In this document: positions 42,855 to 54,885 of the stretch, in pieces
Layout: every line of letters begins with the position of its first letter
How positions within the stretch are numbered: position 1 is the first letter of the stretch
From: Aphanomyces cochlioides
Taxonomy: Eukaryota > Oomycota > Saprolegniomycetes > Saprolegniales > Verrucalvaceae
Reading direction: 5' to 3'
Assembly: GCA_019828595.1 (NCBI GenBank)
Contig: JAHQRK010000028.1
Coordinates: 496,001 to 560,000, forward strand
DNA length: 64,000 nt
Position numbers and translations under genes: made by a program
The notes under the pieces: model-generated
What the model saw: the letters and a program-made list of their open reading frames with translations, nothing else
Database searches by the model: none
What the model was told of the DNA's origin: nothing

Positions 42855-45800
42855 CTAAGGGAGACCTAGGCTTTCAGCGAGAGCAGCCACATCGTCATCA
42901 TCAAGGTTGGCCTCAACCCACTTCCGGAACACGATCGGTATATCATCAAGCAAGTTCACCGCCGGTTCCCATGAAGACTCCTCGTCCTCAAGACCCAGCC
43001 ACTTCACGAGGACTTGATGCTGGCCGTCCACACAGCGCGCGCCGTCCAGTCTTTCAACGTGAAAACCTCCGTCCCCAAATGCGATTTGAGCCTCCAGGTC
43101 CTCCGTCACATCACGACCACCCTCATGATACATCTTTAGGCGGCACGCGTGGTGTGTGGACATCTCAAAAGGCGGAACAAGCTGTTGAACTTCCACAACG
43201 TGGTCAGTGATGACCCTTGTAACTTGATACGGTCCACGCCAGTATAACGCAAGCTTTGTAGGTTTCTGGACAACGCTTCCCACGAGGACAAAATCGCCAA
43301 CGGAGAACCCAGTGAACTTGACTTGCGCTTTTCGATCTCGCCGCCCTCGTGCCAGCTGTCGAAGTTTGTCACTGTGACGGGTAACGTCACGGTGTAGATT
43401 CTCCAGCGCGTCTTTTAACTCATCAATATGCTTGAGTCGGGCTCCATGTAACCATTCTACAGCATGAACTTCTTTCGTAATCGGGTGAACAAACCCAGCC
43501 ATCGGGGTCTTGGCGGGCAAACCAGTAAAAACAGTAATTGGAGCGACTCCACGAAGGCGGTTAGATGGTTGGTGGTTCAACGCCCCCTGCACCATCGGTA
43601 TAACCAGCGGCCATTCATCAGCATGCAACTTCATCTCACTGAGGAGCGCCTTGGTTGTTCGAAGAACAAGACGGTTCACAACCTCAACAGTGCCGTTGGC
43701 CCAGGGGCTATAAGCTGTTGTTATAGGGTGGTGGGCACCAACCAATTTCCGTATCTTCTCCACAACCTCATTCTTAAAGTGGGAGCCGCCATCAGATACC
43801 CATGTGTCTACACAACCAAATGTTGTGAACCATTGCATGAGGGCCTTGGCTGTAGCCGCCGCATCGGCGGATTCTGACGCGTAGAGCTGAATGAATCCAC
43901 TCATATCATCCTTCACTACCAGGATGTCCTTCAATCCACTTTTTGACTTGGGCATGGCTAACCAGTCGAAGTGTATCAACTCATTTGGCTTCTCTGCATG
44001 AAGCGCAGAGCCCAGAAGCCTTGGAATCATCTCGCCATCGACGCACATGCAATGCAGGCAGGCACGCACGAACGCTTCAACGTCGGAACTGAGTGATTCC
44101 CAAACAAACTTGTCAGAAACCGATTTGACAGTTGCGGCTATACAACGGTGGCCACTAGCACCTTGATGAGCGACAATGCACAGCCGCTGCTGCAAGTCTA
44201 CAGCTGTGTCGGGGATCCATATGCGGTCATTTGGGTCCACAAAAAAGGCAACACTGTCGTCCCAAACTACACCAGGGGGAGTCTCCTCTTCCCCCTCCAT
44301 CGCCAAACGCTGGGCTTCGGTAATTGTAGCGGCTGTTGGCCACTCAAAGTCAGGCTGTTGGAGGGGCGAGACCACTTGGATGAGTCGACGCACCCGTAAA
44401 GCAGGCATATCCACAGGAGTTGATCCCCAACGACTCAATAAGTCACCCCACACATTGGCTTCACCGGGCAAGCACTCGATTGAATAAGGAAACGTTGACA
44501 TGACGAGCGACCACCTCTGTAGCTTGTCAGCTTGGTATTTCGCTAGGTTGGTGTTGGATCCACGAGGGTTAAAGATGTAAATTAGATTGCGGTGATCTGT
44601 GAACAAGCGGAATCCACCAGGGCGGACGATCAAGCAATCCAACGTCTTGCACGACTGCATCATTGCAAAGGCTTCCTTTTCAACAATTGGCCAGCGCAAG
44701 CTGGCACCTGTGAAGCTCCCGCTCACAAAAGCAAGGGGCTCATGCCTCTGGTCTTCCTAGGGTAGATTCAAGTCAGATGGAGGAACCTGAGTGGCAACGG
44801 CGCCCCAAAACAAATCGCTTGTATCTGTAAACACGCAGACCTCCATGTCCTCACGCGGATGAGACAGCGGCACCACTCGAGCTAGAGCATGCTTCACATC
44901 TTGGAAACAATTGACATGGTCTTGAGACCAGCCGATCGCAGACAGAGCAATCCTTGCCAACGCCGCTTTCTTACTGTTTCCGGCTGCTTTTGTAGCCACG
45001 TCCAGTAGTCGACGGAGGGGGTCAATCAGTTGGTTGTACTGGGGGATGCTTGATCGCATCCAGTTGGTTGCACAGACAAACTGCTGCAAGTCTGCAGAAG
45101 TTGTAGGTGGTGATAGATCGATCAAACCTTGAATACGCTTTGGCGAATGCGTTATTCCGCGGGCTGATATCACTTTTCCACACCACTCTGCCTCTCGCAG
45201 AAAGAAATGGCACTTCCTCGGGTTCAATTTGAGTCCAAACTCGGCACATATGGTCAGCACTTGGTCCAATAGGAGAAACAACTCGTCCACCGTCTTGGCG
45301 GCCCCAAGGAGGTCGTCGAGCCACGCCAGAAGCCCACGAAATAGGAGCTCACCAAACATTTGATGCACGACTGATTGACAGTATGCGACAGCGTCCGTCT
45401 GACCCATCAACACCCGTGTGGGTGTGTAAACGCCGAACGGCGTCATGAACGAGAAATACATTTGGCTGTCGGGATGCAAGGGGGGCTGCCAATACCCCTT
45501 TGTCCAGTCAAGCGTAAAGCAGACAGTAGTGCCGACAAGGCAAACCATCGCACTGTCGAGGTTCGGCATGGGCCAAGGCATTGGCTCTGTACAAGCATTG
45601 ATAGGTCTGCTATCAATCGTCATACGCAGCGCACCGGCTTCCTTCTTGGGGACAATTCTTGGCGCGGCTGCCCACGTTGATCGGTTGTTCAAATAAACCA
45701 TTCCACACGCCTCCAAGGCTGCCACATGATCTCGCATGAACTCAACATGCAGCGGTGGGTACCGCCGCATACTGCACTTCACTGGCGTTGAGTTTGGTTT

Positions 45801-47807
45801 GATTCTGACCTTGAGTGGCTCAACTTTGACCGGTGGATCACGACCCAAATCATCACGAAAGCCATCAATGTGCTTTAGCAGCACTGATAGCAAGCGCTCT
45901 GCCTCAGCAGGCTCAAGACCATTGGCGTTGTCATCGGCCACCTTGGACAGTAGAATCTCACGCACAACTTCACTCTTCATTTCGCGCCGCGCTTCTTCTT
46001 CTTCCAGAGGGATTGGCCGCTCAACCTCTGGCGTCGCGCATTCCATGCCATCGTCTGGCTCGTCTTCTGGCTCCTGCGAGTTGATTCTTTCCGCCAGAAG
46101 CCGTTTGAGCTGTACCATCGCTGTGGGCTCTCCAATCGCGTTTGGTGACACATCCCATTCCTCTTTGGCTTGGCGCGCGCCGACAAGAAGGTCATCCACG
46201 CTGAAACCAAGGACTTCCATGACTGGACGGCTCACTATTAGTTCAATTCCAGGCGATGACTCGTCAATCCAGGCTTGAAAACCTCACAGGACAAGTGGGC
46301 CGCACGTTGTATCGAGCGTGAGGCTATTAAACTTTGCGCGTCGTGTCATCGCGAGCGGCTTAGCATCATTGCCATAAGGGTAAACCATTCTTGGGGCGCT
46401 TTCTGTCGTAACATCGATCCCAACGCCGGATGCAGACAGCGCATTCATCAGCCCGAGCAATACAACGTTCACATCGGCACCGGTGTCGAGCAATACATTG
46501 TCCACACGGACTTTGCCTTCCACCAGCGCACCGCGCTCCGTCGTTTGTCGCGGTGATTCGGATGATAGCGCTTTCACGCCATCTTTCCACTTCTTCATCT
46601 GCGCTGCAAGCAGCGCTTCTGCCTCACCCGGGGCGACCTTCGGACACTTCGCAACGCGGTGGCCCGTATCGCCACACTTCAGGCAGCCTTTCTTGGCCTT
46701 CAAATCACCTTCCCTCTGATTGGCCACATCGGCCTTGGCAGCCGGTTTAGCGACTTCTCTGGCAGCACCGCTTTTTACACCGCCCTTCTTCTTACCCCTC
46801 TGAGCGTCAAACCCTTTGGCTGGTGCTCCATGCTCTTCTTCTACGCCGACAAACAGCTGGTGCAAAGCGCCAAATTTTCGCAGCCAGTTTACAAACCGAA
46901 AAACGTCGCTTTTGAGTGGCTTGTTGCGTTGCATTTGGAGCTGTTTGGACACGGCCGTCTTGAGTGATTCCGGCTTGATGGCCTTGGACATGATATCCAC
47001 GACCATTTTTCCTTCTTGATGTAGGACCCACGCTTGGTTGTCGTGCTCAAGCGAGCGCATAAACTCGTCCAGCATGCGACCAACGCGAGACTCCGCGTCC
47101 AGTATTCTTGTGTCAAAACGGATAGCTCCTTGCAGCCGCCGCTTCAGAACATCCAGATCCTGCGGATCTTCTTCAAATGCAGCCATAAACCACGCAACCC
47201 ATTTATCATCAGTAAAAGTTGTGTGGTCGCGATTGAAATCGAATAAAGCGATACGCCGCTTGGAAAATTGGCCCATACAAGCGCTAATGGACATCACAAA
47301 CGGTCTTGATCCGTCACACTGCAATGCATTGATCTGTCCCACATACTTCTGATACTCACGCATGAACGCGCGCCGCTCTGACTTTGTGGGTCCTTTGAAG
47401 GTTGGCGGCTGAGGGATCGCTGGTGCATTCCAAATCCGTGGTGTGTGCCCATAGCCACCATCACTGCCCAAGTCTGCGTCATCTTGAACATCGGGCTGGC
47501 CGTTGCCGGAGGCCGTTTGTGGTGCATTTTGGGCAGTTTGGTTGGCATCACTTTGCGTCGTGTTCTCGGCAGGGGCCGGCGCCGGAATAGACGTAACATC
47601 TTCCTCAGTGGCGGAGCCAAAGGCTCTGTCATGTGGTGGCAGCCACTCGTCCGCAGGACGCGGCTGTCGTCGTCTTGGAGAACGAAACGGGTTTTCCACT
47701 AAGCGCCTCTCGGCACGTCCACGTGGCTCGTCAAATCTCTCACGCGATCGTGACCTTTCTTCACCTTGCCTTTCGACGGCATTGTCCGGCGACTCGTCTC
47801 GTTTCAT
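42855..47807 (-). pseudogene. gag-pol polyprotein with two nonsense codons
   Basis: One frame of about 1650 codons. Domains in order: gag with a CCHC knuckle (CLKCGDTGHRVAKC), aspartic protease (LLDTGADVNVV), reverse transcriptase (catalytic WLDD where most elements have YxDD or FxDD), RNase H (FTDTSD...), integrase zinc finger (H-H-C-C around HQGASGH and CLHCMC), integrase core with its Asp, Asp and Glu (HFDWLA, WVSDGGSH, NGTVEVVNR) and a C-terminal chromodomain (VKWLGLEDEESSWEP). TGA at 46284-46286 (probably from CGA) interrupts the protease-RT linker and TAG at 44757-44759 interrupts RNase H. Both are in frame, so the copy is probably inactive. Confidence 0.93.
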
Positions 47808-47847
47808 CTCCACTTGGTGTTAGCTCAACAAGAACTAAAGGTATCTT

Positions 47848-48061
47848 TGTTGTGTCTCCCGCTTCTTCTTGGCTTTCGGCCTCGGGAACCTTTGTCAAGG
47901 CGAGCAAAATCAACACTGTTATCGGTAGTTAAAGTGAGGCCACGTGGCAGCCCCCTCTAGGTTACAATAAAGTGCGTCCCCACTAGGTCTCCTACACAAT
48001 CCTACACACAGCAATGGGGTGAACTCTTGCGAACCCCATTTGCCTCTGTCACAACAGAACA
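47848..48061 (-). repeat. 5' LTR of the gypsy element
   Basis: 214 bases, same ends as the other LTR. It should contain the element's promoter, reading leftward. On the minus strand it contains CACGTGGC and TTTATTG words, the latter a possible TATA-like signal. Confidence 0.95.
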
Positions 48062-48066
48062 ATGCG

Positions 48067-48934
48067 GCCAAACCACCGCAGTGCCCTCGTGGCGTATATC
48101 TGCCAGTGGTTCATCTTCCACCAATGTGTTGGCCGTGCAAGATGACCTCCAAGCTCTCCAGCTCAGGTATCGCCGCCGTCTTGGTCGTGTGTGGAGATTG
48201 TGTTGGGAAACGATGTGGAGATGCGCCAGACAGGCGAATTTTGGAAAATATGTAGGGCAAAACTGGTCCACCACGACTGTACATCGCTTGCGGCATGCCT
48301 GTGCAACCACTCGAACGTCGTGTCGTCTTTCTCCAAGGGCAGCTTACTTGTCCATCTCGACGATGCTTCACTCTGTCCATGCTGACCGTCATGACGACAG
48401 ATTTGTACCATGGAGAGGTTTCAGTAGGAGCGAGCCATATACCGCCAAGTATTCCATGGCACGTTTGGTCACTACGGTCGTTCGCGTCCTCTCCTCCATG
48501 CTCTCATCTTTCCACACGACGCATTCGCAAGTCGGCTGGCCGTATTAGTCATTCGTATTTTCGCATGTGAAACAACGCATCTACTGTACTTTTTCGATGT
48601 GATTCGTCACTAAACCAAGTCGAGCGTGGCGTGATCGTCTTGAGATGCCCATGGCTTGACCCACTCTCCGAACTAAACCAATGCGGAGGTTCATTGGCAA
48701 TGGGACAGACGATGGCAAGGAGCCACTCTTGGCCTTGGCACTCACGGCGGATGGGCCACCGAGGCGGCGTGACCCACTCTTCAAACTAAACCGATCGACG
48801 AATCCGGCAGTAGGTACACCAACGAGTCCACTCTCGAAGCATCGACGTCCGCGAGGACGCAAGTTGAGTCACAAAGCGAGACTTCCATCGACGGTCCCTC
48901 TTGGTCATTTTGGAATTTCCACCGTCTCGCCAAG
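48067..48934. other. right flank of retrotransposon, no gene assigned
   Basis: No supported gene. The last part is the promoter of the ankyrin gene at 48935. Confidence 0.4.
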
Positions 48935-49651
48935 ATGATGTCGATCGCCGCGTCCCGCGTCGTCACGTCCGAGCACCTCTTCCCAATGATTATTTCCTTC
49001 CAAATGGGTCTTCCCGTCTACATGTTTCCAGTGCGTGATGCATGCCGAGCGATTGCGTCGCTCCTTGCCCCGCATCGAAATCGACCGACGCACCGCATTC
49101 CAATGCCGTTGGACGTGATCCTCGCCGCTCATCCGTTCATCTCGCGGTGGTTTTCCAGGCACGACATCCAGCATCTCGACCAGCTCTACATCGACATGGG
49201 AGGAAGCCATCACGTGATTCTACTCCATGCTGCCTACTTTGGCATGATTCCAGTGCTTCGTCATGAACACAAACGCACCCGCGGCGGACTCCACACGTGT
49301 CCATGGTATCTCATCGACGTTGCCGCCGAGGGCGGCCAGTTTGGCGTGATTCAATACTTGGACTCGATCGACTACACGGGCTGCTCCAAAGCGGCCATGG
49401 ACCACGCCGCCATCAAGAATTTCCCCGCGATTGTCAATTGGCTCCATAAGAACCGCCGCGACGGATGCAGCGACAAAGCTCTCACGGGAGCAGTCGCTGC
49501 TCGCAACAAGGTCATGGTCCAATGGCTCGTCAACAACCGACCCGAGTCGCTGCTCGGCATTGACGATGCAATCATGAAAGCCGTCGAGACGCAACAAGAT
49601 GATCTTCTAGACTTGCTCGTCGACGTCAGTCGAACTCGTGGCGTCCTCTAG
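48935..49651 (+). CDS. ankyrin-repeat protein (238 aa)
   Basis: Single exon. An N-terminal helical region (LFPMIISFQMGLPVYMF) is followed by degenerate ankyrin units: LLHAAYFGMIPVLRHEH, VAAEGGQFGVIQYLDSI, HAAIKNFPAIVNWLHKNRRDGCSD and VAARNKVMVQWLVNNR. It is a clear paralogue of the gene at 58959-59756, sharing GGLHTCPWYLIDV and SIDYTGC. A scaffold or interaction role is inferred from the repeats only. Confidence 0.88.
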   Translation: MMSIAASRVVTSEHLFPMIISFQMGLPVYMFPVRDACRAIASLLAPHRNRPTHRIPMPLDVILAAHPFISRWFSRHDIQHLDQLYIDMGGSHHVILLHAAYFGMIPVLRHEHKRTRGGLHTCPWYLIDVAAEGGQFGVIQYLDSIDYTGCSKAAMDHAAIKNFPAIVNWLHKNRRDGCSDKALTGAVAARNKVMVQWLVNNRPESLLGIDDAIMKAVETQQDDLLDLLVDVSRTRGVL

Positions 49652-49921
49652 TCAAACCCAAGATAGCAACCTTGTACACTTATACATCCACAGAAAAATA
49701 GACTGGTCGTTCCCGATGCACAGTTCGCTCGTTAGCTCTTCATGACCTCTTCATGGGAAGTACGCAATTCCCCGACGTGGGGGATGCGGAAGCGTCTCGA
49801 ATCTTGACGTTTGGCCATGTCAAGAACGCTGTGAGCTCGGCACGGGGGGCTGGGGGGACTTTGGGGGGAAAGGAGCTAGTCCTCCCTCTGACAGCCATGA
49901 CAAGGGCATGAGGGGGGGGCG
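49652..49921. other. intergenic with G-run cluster
   Basis: Contains the potential G-quadruplex listed next. No gene. Confidence 0.5.
49844..49919 (+). promoter_or_regulatory. potential G-quadruplex cluster
   Basis: Plus-strand G runs at 49844-49849, 49852-49857 and 49863-49868 (six each) are separated by loops of two and five bases. A fourth run of eight lies at 49912-49919, ending two bases before an ATG at 49922. Confidence 0.6.
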
Positions 49922-50666
49922 ATGTCTCTTATCAACGTGCACTATGGCATCGGCGTCGTGGTGAACAACAACCACGACAACACTAAACTCTCTGAATGGT
50001 ACGTTCGTCCTCCTTGTCGATCAGCGGTCGATCGTCGCGCAAGTTGGGGTTCGCGACTCTTTCAAGCTGTTCCGTCACAAACAAGAGCAATCCAAGGCGG
50101 CCATGGCATTCTACACTGTGCCGCAGTACTTTTTTGTCGTCCAGGTCGAGTGGTCGCACTGTGTTGCATGGTCGTAAACTTCATTCCGCGCCATGAATGC
50201 TTCCGTGTGTCGTTGCATCCCATGTCATGCATTCAGTCGCATCCACGAGTTTACCCCGCCATCGACTCGTGCTCCAGCACTCTGGTATGCAAAAGTACCG
50301 ATCGATACCAAAGCTCTCTTCGTTATCCATGGAGAGATCCTCGAGAACGACAAGAGGACAACAGACTGACGCACCCGAGAGAGGTGACTAGCATTACTAA
50401 TCCCATCTCGTAGAGAGAGAGCGCGACAACGGTGCAAAGTGCACTTGTCGCCGTGAGGATGCCACGACTCGACTTGCGATCCAACACCGCTACTATGAGG
50501 TTGATATCCACACAAATTTGGTGGCCGACGCCGATGACTCCAAAGTGACATTGCGCTTTGATCGACATTGCTCTTTGGGTGTCGCAATTGAAGTCGCGAC
50601 TGGAACGCGCGTCTGGCCATCTCCTCTGACCTCACGCCCTTTGCGGCACTCGATTGGGTCGACCTG
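49922..50666 (+). CDS. possible multi-exon hypothetical protein
   Basis: Several protein-like segments follow each other in different frames, as expected for exons: RSIVAQVGVRDSFKLFRHKQ..., AMAFYTVPQYFFVVQ, then after a GTAAAC...TTCAG intron HEFTPPSTRAPALWYAKVP and ALFVIHGEILEN, and last YYEVDIHTNLVADADDSKV ending near 50666. I could not find one splice model that joins all of them, and the start is uncertain. No family recognised. It lies just upstream of the kinase gene on the same strand. Confidence 0.35.
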
Positions 50667-50789
50667 ATGGTCTGTTCGCTAACGTCCAGTGCATCCATCT
50701 CGCCTGTCGACATCCATGGAACAACAGTGGAAAAGTTGTGCCTCTTCATTGTCTAAAAGCGTCTCCACCGCACATAAAGTCCATCTGCC

Positions 50790-53700
50790 ATGGTACGCCG
50801 CCATCAAATTGTCGCGTGGTCATTGTCGCGTAGGCTAAAACCAACGATGCGCTCGTCAAAGCCGTCACGGAAGGCGATGTCCTCCAAGTCCTCCTCGTGG
50901 AACTCCAAGACTCGTGCGATATGAATGCCATGTACAATTTCAAAGATCGCAAAGGCTACGACGTATGCAACCTCTGCGACTTTTTTCGCCTTTTCACGGT
51001 GGACACTAGTGGAAGACGACGCCATTGATTGCCGCCGCTGCGTTTGGACAGACGGAACTCGTGGAAAGCTTGCTCACCCGGGCAGATATTGACGTCAACG
51101 CCATCGACGAGACGGAGAACACGGCGCTCCATGCTGCGGCTGAAAAAGGCAAACTGGACATTGTCAAGCTGCTCTTGGCAAATCCCAAGACGGAAATCAA
51201 CCGCCGCGGCGAGGTACGACGACGTCCATCCGTCATGGGTTGTCGTGAAAATTCCGACTAGTATGCCGAGACTGCATTGTACAAAGCTGCCGACCAAGGC
51301 AAAGTCGACGTCGTGAGCGAGCTCCTCGCTCATCCTGATGTCCAAGTCAACTTGGGGAATGAGGTATGCATCCTCCAACTTGGGAGGTCCATCTCATGGA
51401 GCGACGCCAATTAGGAAGGAGTGACGCCACTCCAGGCGGCGGCGGAAAGCGGCCGCATCGAGACGTTAAAACTCCTGCTCGACCGATGTGCAGGCGACCC
51501 AGAGGTAGATCTTGACGTGCTCGTGCTTGTAGCTCACGGCGCGTCGTAGCAAACCGATCCTGCGCTCTACAAAGCATGCTATGCTGGCAAAGTCGACGTC
51601 GTCAAGTATTTGCTCGAACGTGGTGACACCAATGTCAACTACACAGACAAGGTACATCCCACAGCGAGTTTGCACTGGACTGAATGCGTGCGTTGTGTAG
51701 CAAGGCGACACGCCGCTGATGGCCGCGGCGGAAGACGGCAATGCCGAGACGACGCGCCTCTTGCTCACCCAACCTGGCATCAATGTCAACGCAGTAAGCT
51801 CGGTACGTACGGTCGACGTGCGCCGGCGGACTTGTCATCAATTTGTGTAGCGTCGACATACTGCGCTGATGAAGGCTGCCATGTACGGCTATCTCGAAGT
51901 CGTGACGCTCTTGCTCGAGCATGGCGCCGACACGAGCATCGAGGACAAGGTAGATCGATCAACTTTGTGTGTCTGAGGCCAACTAGAATGGCAACACATG
52001 CCTCGACTTGGCGTTGAAGGAAGAGGAGTATTTCCCCGTCGTGATCCCGCTCTTGGCCAGCGGCATGGTGCCAAAGTCCATCGTGATCAAGGTACTCAAC
52101 GACGACCGACCTCGTCGTCCATGGAGCTGACGCTGCTTGCAGGACAAACTCTTGATCGAATTGGTGGCGTCGCATTTAACCGTCGACGTCGCGCTCGACT
52201 TGCTGCGCAAGGATCTCCCCGCCGTGATTGAGGAGGACGGAACCGTCGTCGCTCTGGACGAACACAACTTCTCATGGACAACGTTCCTCGACTCGCACGT
52301 CCCCGTGCCGACTGCTGTCCGCGTCGCTGTGGTGAAAACCTTGCTGGAAGGCACGTCGGACGACTTTGTGCGTGAACTGGCGGCCGCGAAGGATCAAAAT
52401 GGACGCTCGGCGCTGCAAACAACGGACGCGGCGACGCGGGAGTTCCTCAATGGTCTTCTCTTCTTCTGCGGTCGCTATGAAATCTTTGAAGGGCCGGCCA
52501 TCCACGTGAGCGCGACTGCCGTCGTCGTGAATGCCTACGACCACGGAGTCTTCCAGCAAGTCTTCCAAGAGTTCGCCACGGACGGAGAGCTCGACAAGGC
52601 TGGCTTTCAAGAGTGCGGGCTCCTCCTTGGCTATCAAGCGTCGAGCAAGAAGCCCGACTTGACGCACGACTTCGACTTGTGGGACAAGGATCGCAGTGGC
52701 CACTTGTCCGAGGCCGAGTACTTGCGGTACTGCGACCAAATGTACGGCGGGAAGCTCAAAGTCGCCATGAAGTTTATGCGCAATGCCGACGAGCACGAGC
52801 GCGAAATCAAGACCCGCCAAGGTCTCCATGGCCAGTACGTCCTCGGCTTGCTGCCGATGCTTCCCCAGGAGACGTTCCAAGCCAACGTGACGCAATTGAC
52901 GCTCCATGGCGGCGTCGCCATGGCCGACTACCCTAACGTGCTCGTCATGCCGGCTGCCGACCGTAGCTTGGAAGACATTTTCCTCAAGGAACGGCCAAAC
53001 GACAACCAGATCCGCAGCATGCTCCATCAGGTCGCCGAGGCGCTGCAGCACTTGCACGACAAGGGAATCGTCCACGGCGATCTCAAGAAACTCAACGTCC
53101 TCCGCGTGAACCACCGGATGAAAGTCATCGATATGGATGCCGCGACGCCGATCGGCGCCCCCGTCGGTGCGAAATTCAGCTCGGGCTCGCTTCCACCAGG
53201 TACGCTGTCCATCCTCCATCTATCCTTGACAGAGCACGGTCGGTAGAAATGTTTTACAAGCTTCAGTCGGACGCCCAAGTCGCGGCGTATCGCTCGCACT
53301 GGCACGACGCGAATCCAGAGTTGTGCCAAAAAGTCGAGCCCAAGGACAACTGGGTCGTCAAGACGTTCGACTCGCCCACAGCGCCGCTCCCTTACAAGTT
53401 GGTCAAAGCGAGTCCGTCGTTGGATGTGTGGGCATTCGGCGCGCTCATGTATCAAATGTACAGCGGCGTCGAGCTCGTCCCGACCAATGTCAACCAGGAC
53501 GTCGATGAGACTGGCATTGCTCGCGCCGCGACGTGGACGTCCGCCGAGTTGACCAAGCGCATTCAGAACAAAGTCACGAACGACGTTGCGCGAGATTTGA
53601 TCCTCAAACTCCTCGAGGTCGATCCCGACGAGCGCATGAGCGTGTCGGCCATGCTGGCGCATCCTTATTTCCACGTCAAGATGGACGGCTCGGCGGCGAT

Positions 53701-54778
53701 CCTGGACAAACTCGACGGCTTGAAAGACCAGATCGAGACGGGCTTCAACAAAGTCCACGACCAACTCAACCAAGTCGTCGAGCTCTCCAAGGAAAACCTC
53801 AAAGCGCTCGGGAATGCCAAGGCCGACTTGATGCGCGGCATCTTTGAAGCGACCGAAGTGGCGTTCCCGACGTCGTTTGTGATCCTGCCCTTCAATTTGA
53901 CCGAACCGCAAGACGACGCCCCCGAAGACACGCTCCATGACGTCGCGTCGTTCCTCCAGAAAGGCATTGAAATGGGCAACGAGTTTATGAAGGCGCTGCG
54001 CACCAACAGAGTCGTCGACCGCGCGCTTCGTCTCGTCGGGCCGGGCCAACCGCTCTACTTGTACTTGATTGACGAAGTCGAGGGGCTTCCCGTCGTGCCG
54101 CCGCCCGGCTCCGTCTACCCGATTCGCATCGAGACCAAGTCGGACGAGTACGTGCAGTTCATGTCGGCGGCCATGCCGTACATCCAGACGGGCTTTCGTC
54201 TCCTCCGTGGCGCCAACACCGTCGCCAACATGCTCCAGTGCATGGGCGTCCCGAGCATCGATCTCGAAGTCGTCGACGAAGTGGGGCAGCAGATTGAAGA
54301 CGCCAAGAAAACGTCGTCCGCGTTTGACTTTGACGTCGTCCAGTCGGCGATTGAAGCCGAGGACAATGGCGTGCCTGTCGAGCACATTCGCGGCGCGGCG
54401 TTGCGCGAACTCGAGCGATTCTTTGCGCGCTTTGACCAGGACAAGGATTTCGCAGGGTTGAGTCGGACGTACGCGTCCAACGGCCAAGCGCTGTGGACGT
54501 CCAAGACCAACGTGGCCAAGCTCCAAGCCGATCGCCCCGCCAGTACCAAAGCGCTCAAGGCGACGCACGACGCGCAGAATGGAAAGACTACCGCTGGCAA
54601 GACGCCGCAACAAGTCTACATTGAGCTCCTCCAGCGCAACGATCTTCCCGTGCCGCCAAGCCAAGTCGTCCAAGTGCGCAACCCAGACCATGCTGTGCAT
54701 GCCAAGGTGGAGCAGTTTACACCGCGGCAGCTGACGTCGGACCATGGAGAGCGACCGCATTGCTGCGCCCTCATGTAG
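50790..54778 (+). CDS. ankyrin-EF-hand-protein kinase with CaaX end, 11 exons (~1170 aa)
   Basis: Exons about 50790-50792, 50834-50962, 51010-51213, 51262-51363, 51415-51504, 51550-51651, 51701-51793, 51851-51949, 51987-52091, 52143-53199 and 53247-54778 all join in frame. Residues 1-310 hold ankyrin repeats, roughly one per exon. An EF-hand loop (DKDRSGHLSEAE) at about 487 directly precedes the kinase lysine motif VAMKF. The catalytic loop is HGDLKKLN, the DFG position reads DMDAA, and PPEM matches the APE motif. About 500 further residues end in CCALM, whose last four residues form a CaaX prenylation signal. It is likely a membrane-tethered, Ca-responsive kinase or pseudokinase. Confidence 0.88.
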
Positions 54779-54885
54779 GACGACGTCGTCGTCGTCGTTG
54801 GTGTGCTTGAATGCAAAATTGTGTTTGTTGGATCGACGTCGTCGTGTTGAAACCGTCTCGAGGACACAATTCGAAGCGACACGAG

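Larger units (their letters stand above)
42633..48061 (-). mobile_element. complete Ty3/gypsy LTR retrotransposon, chromovirus type (5429 bp)
   Basis: Two 214-bp LTRs (42633-42846 and 47848-48061) enclose one long gag-pol frame on the minus strand. ATGCG occurs directly outside both ends (42628-42632 and 48062-48066) as a 5-bp target duplication. The LTRs begin TG and end CA and differ at about seven positions. A purine tract (AGGGGAGAAG, complement of 42847-42856) lies directly before the 3' LTR. The leader between the 5' LTR and the gag start is only about 40 bases. The structure is complete, so the insertion is fairly recent. Confidence 0.97.

Noticed and set aside
44757..46286. Stops in gag-pol as programmed readthrough sites
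   Set aside because: They lie inside the protease-RT linker and inside RNase H, not at a gag/pol border, and look like ordinary point mutations. Other copies would be needed to reopen this.
42378..48255. Host gene disrupted by the retrotransposon
   Set aside because: The frame does continue across the element, but the joined product has no recognisable family or coding character, so no gene is called.
52272..53219. 315-codon minus-strand open frame
   Set aside because: Antisense to exon 10 of the kinase gene; no recognisable protein.
53027..54760. 577-codon open frame on the minus strand
   Set aside because: It is antisense to the kinase gene, has low-complexity Arg/Val/Leu/Asp composition and no domain. 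Codon bias of the plus-strand gene explains its openness.
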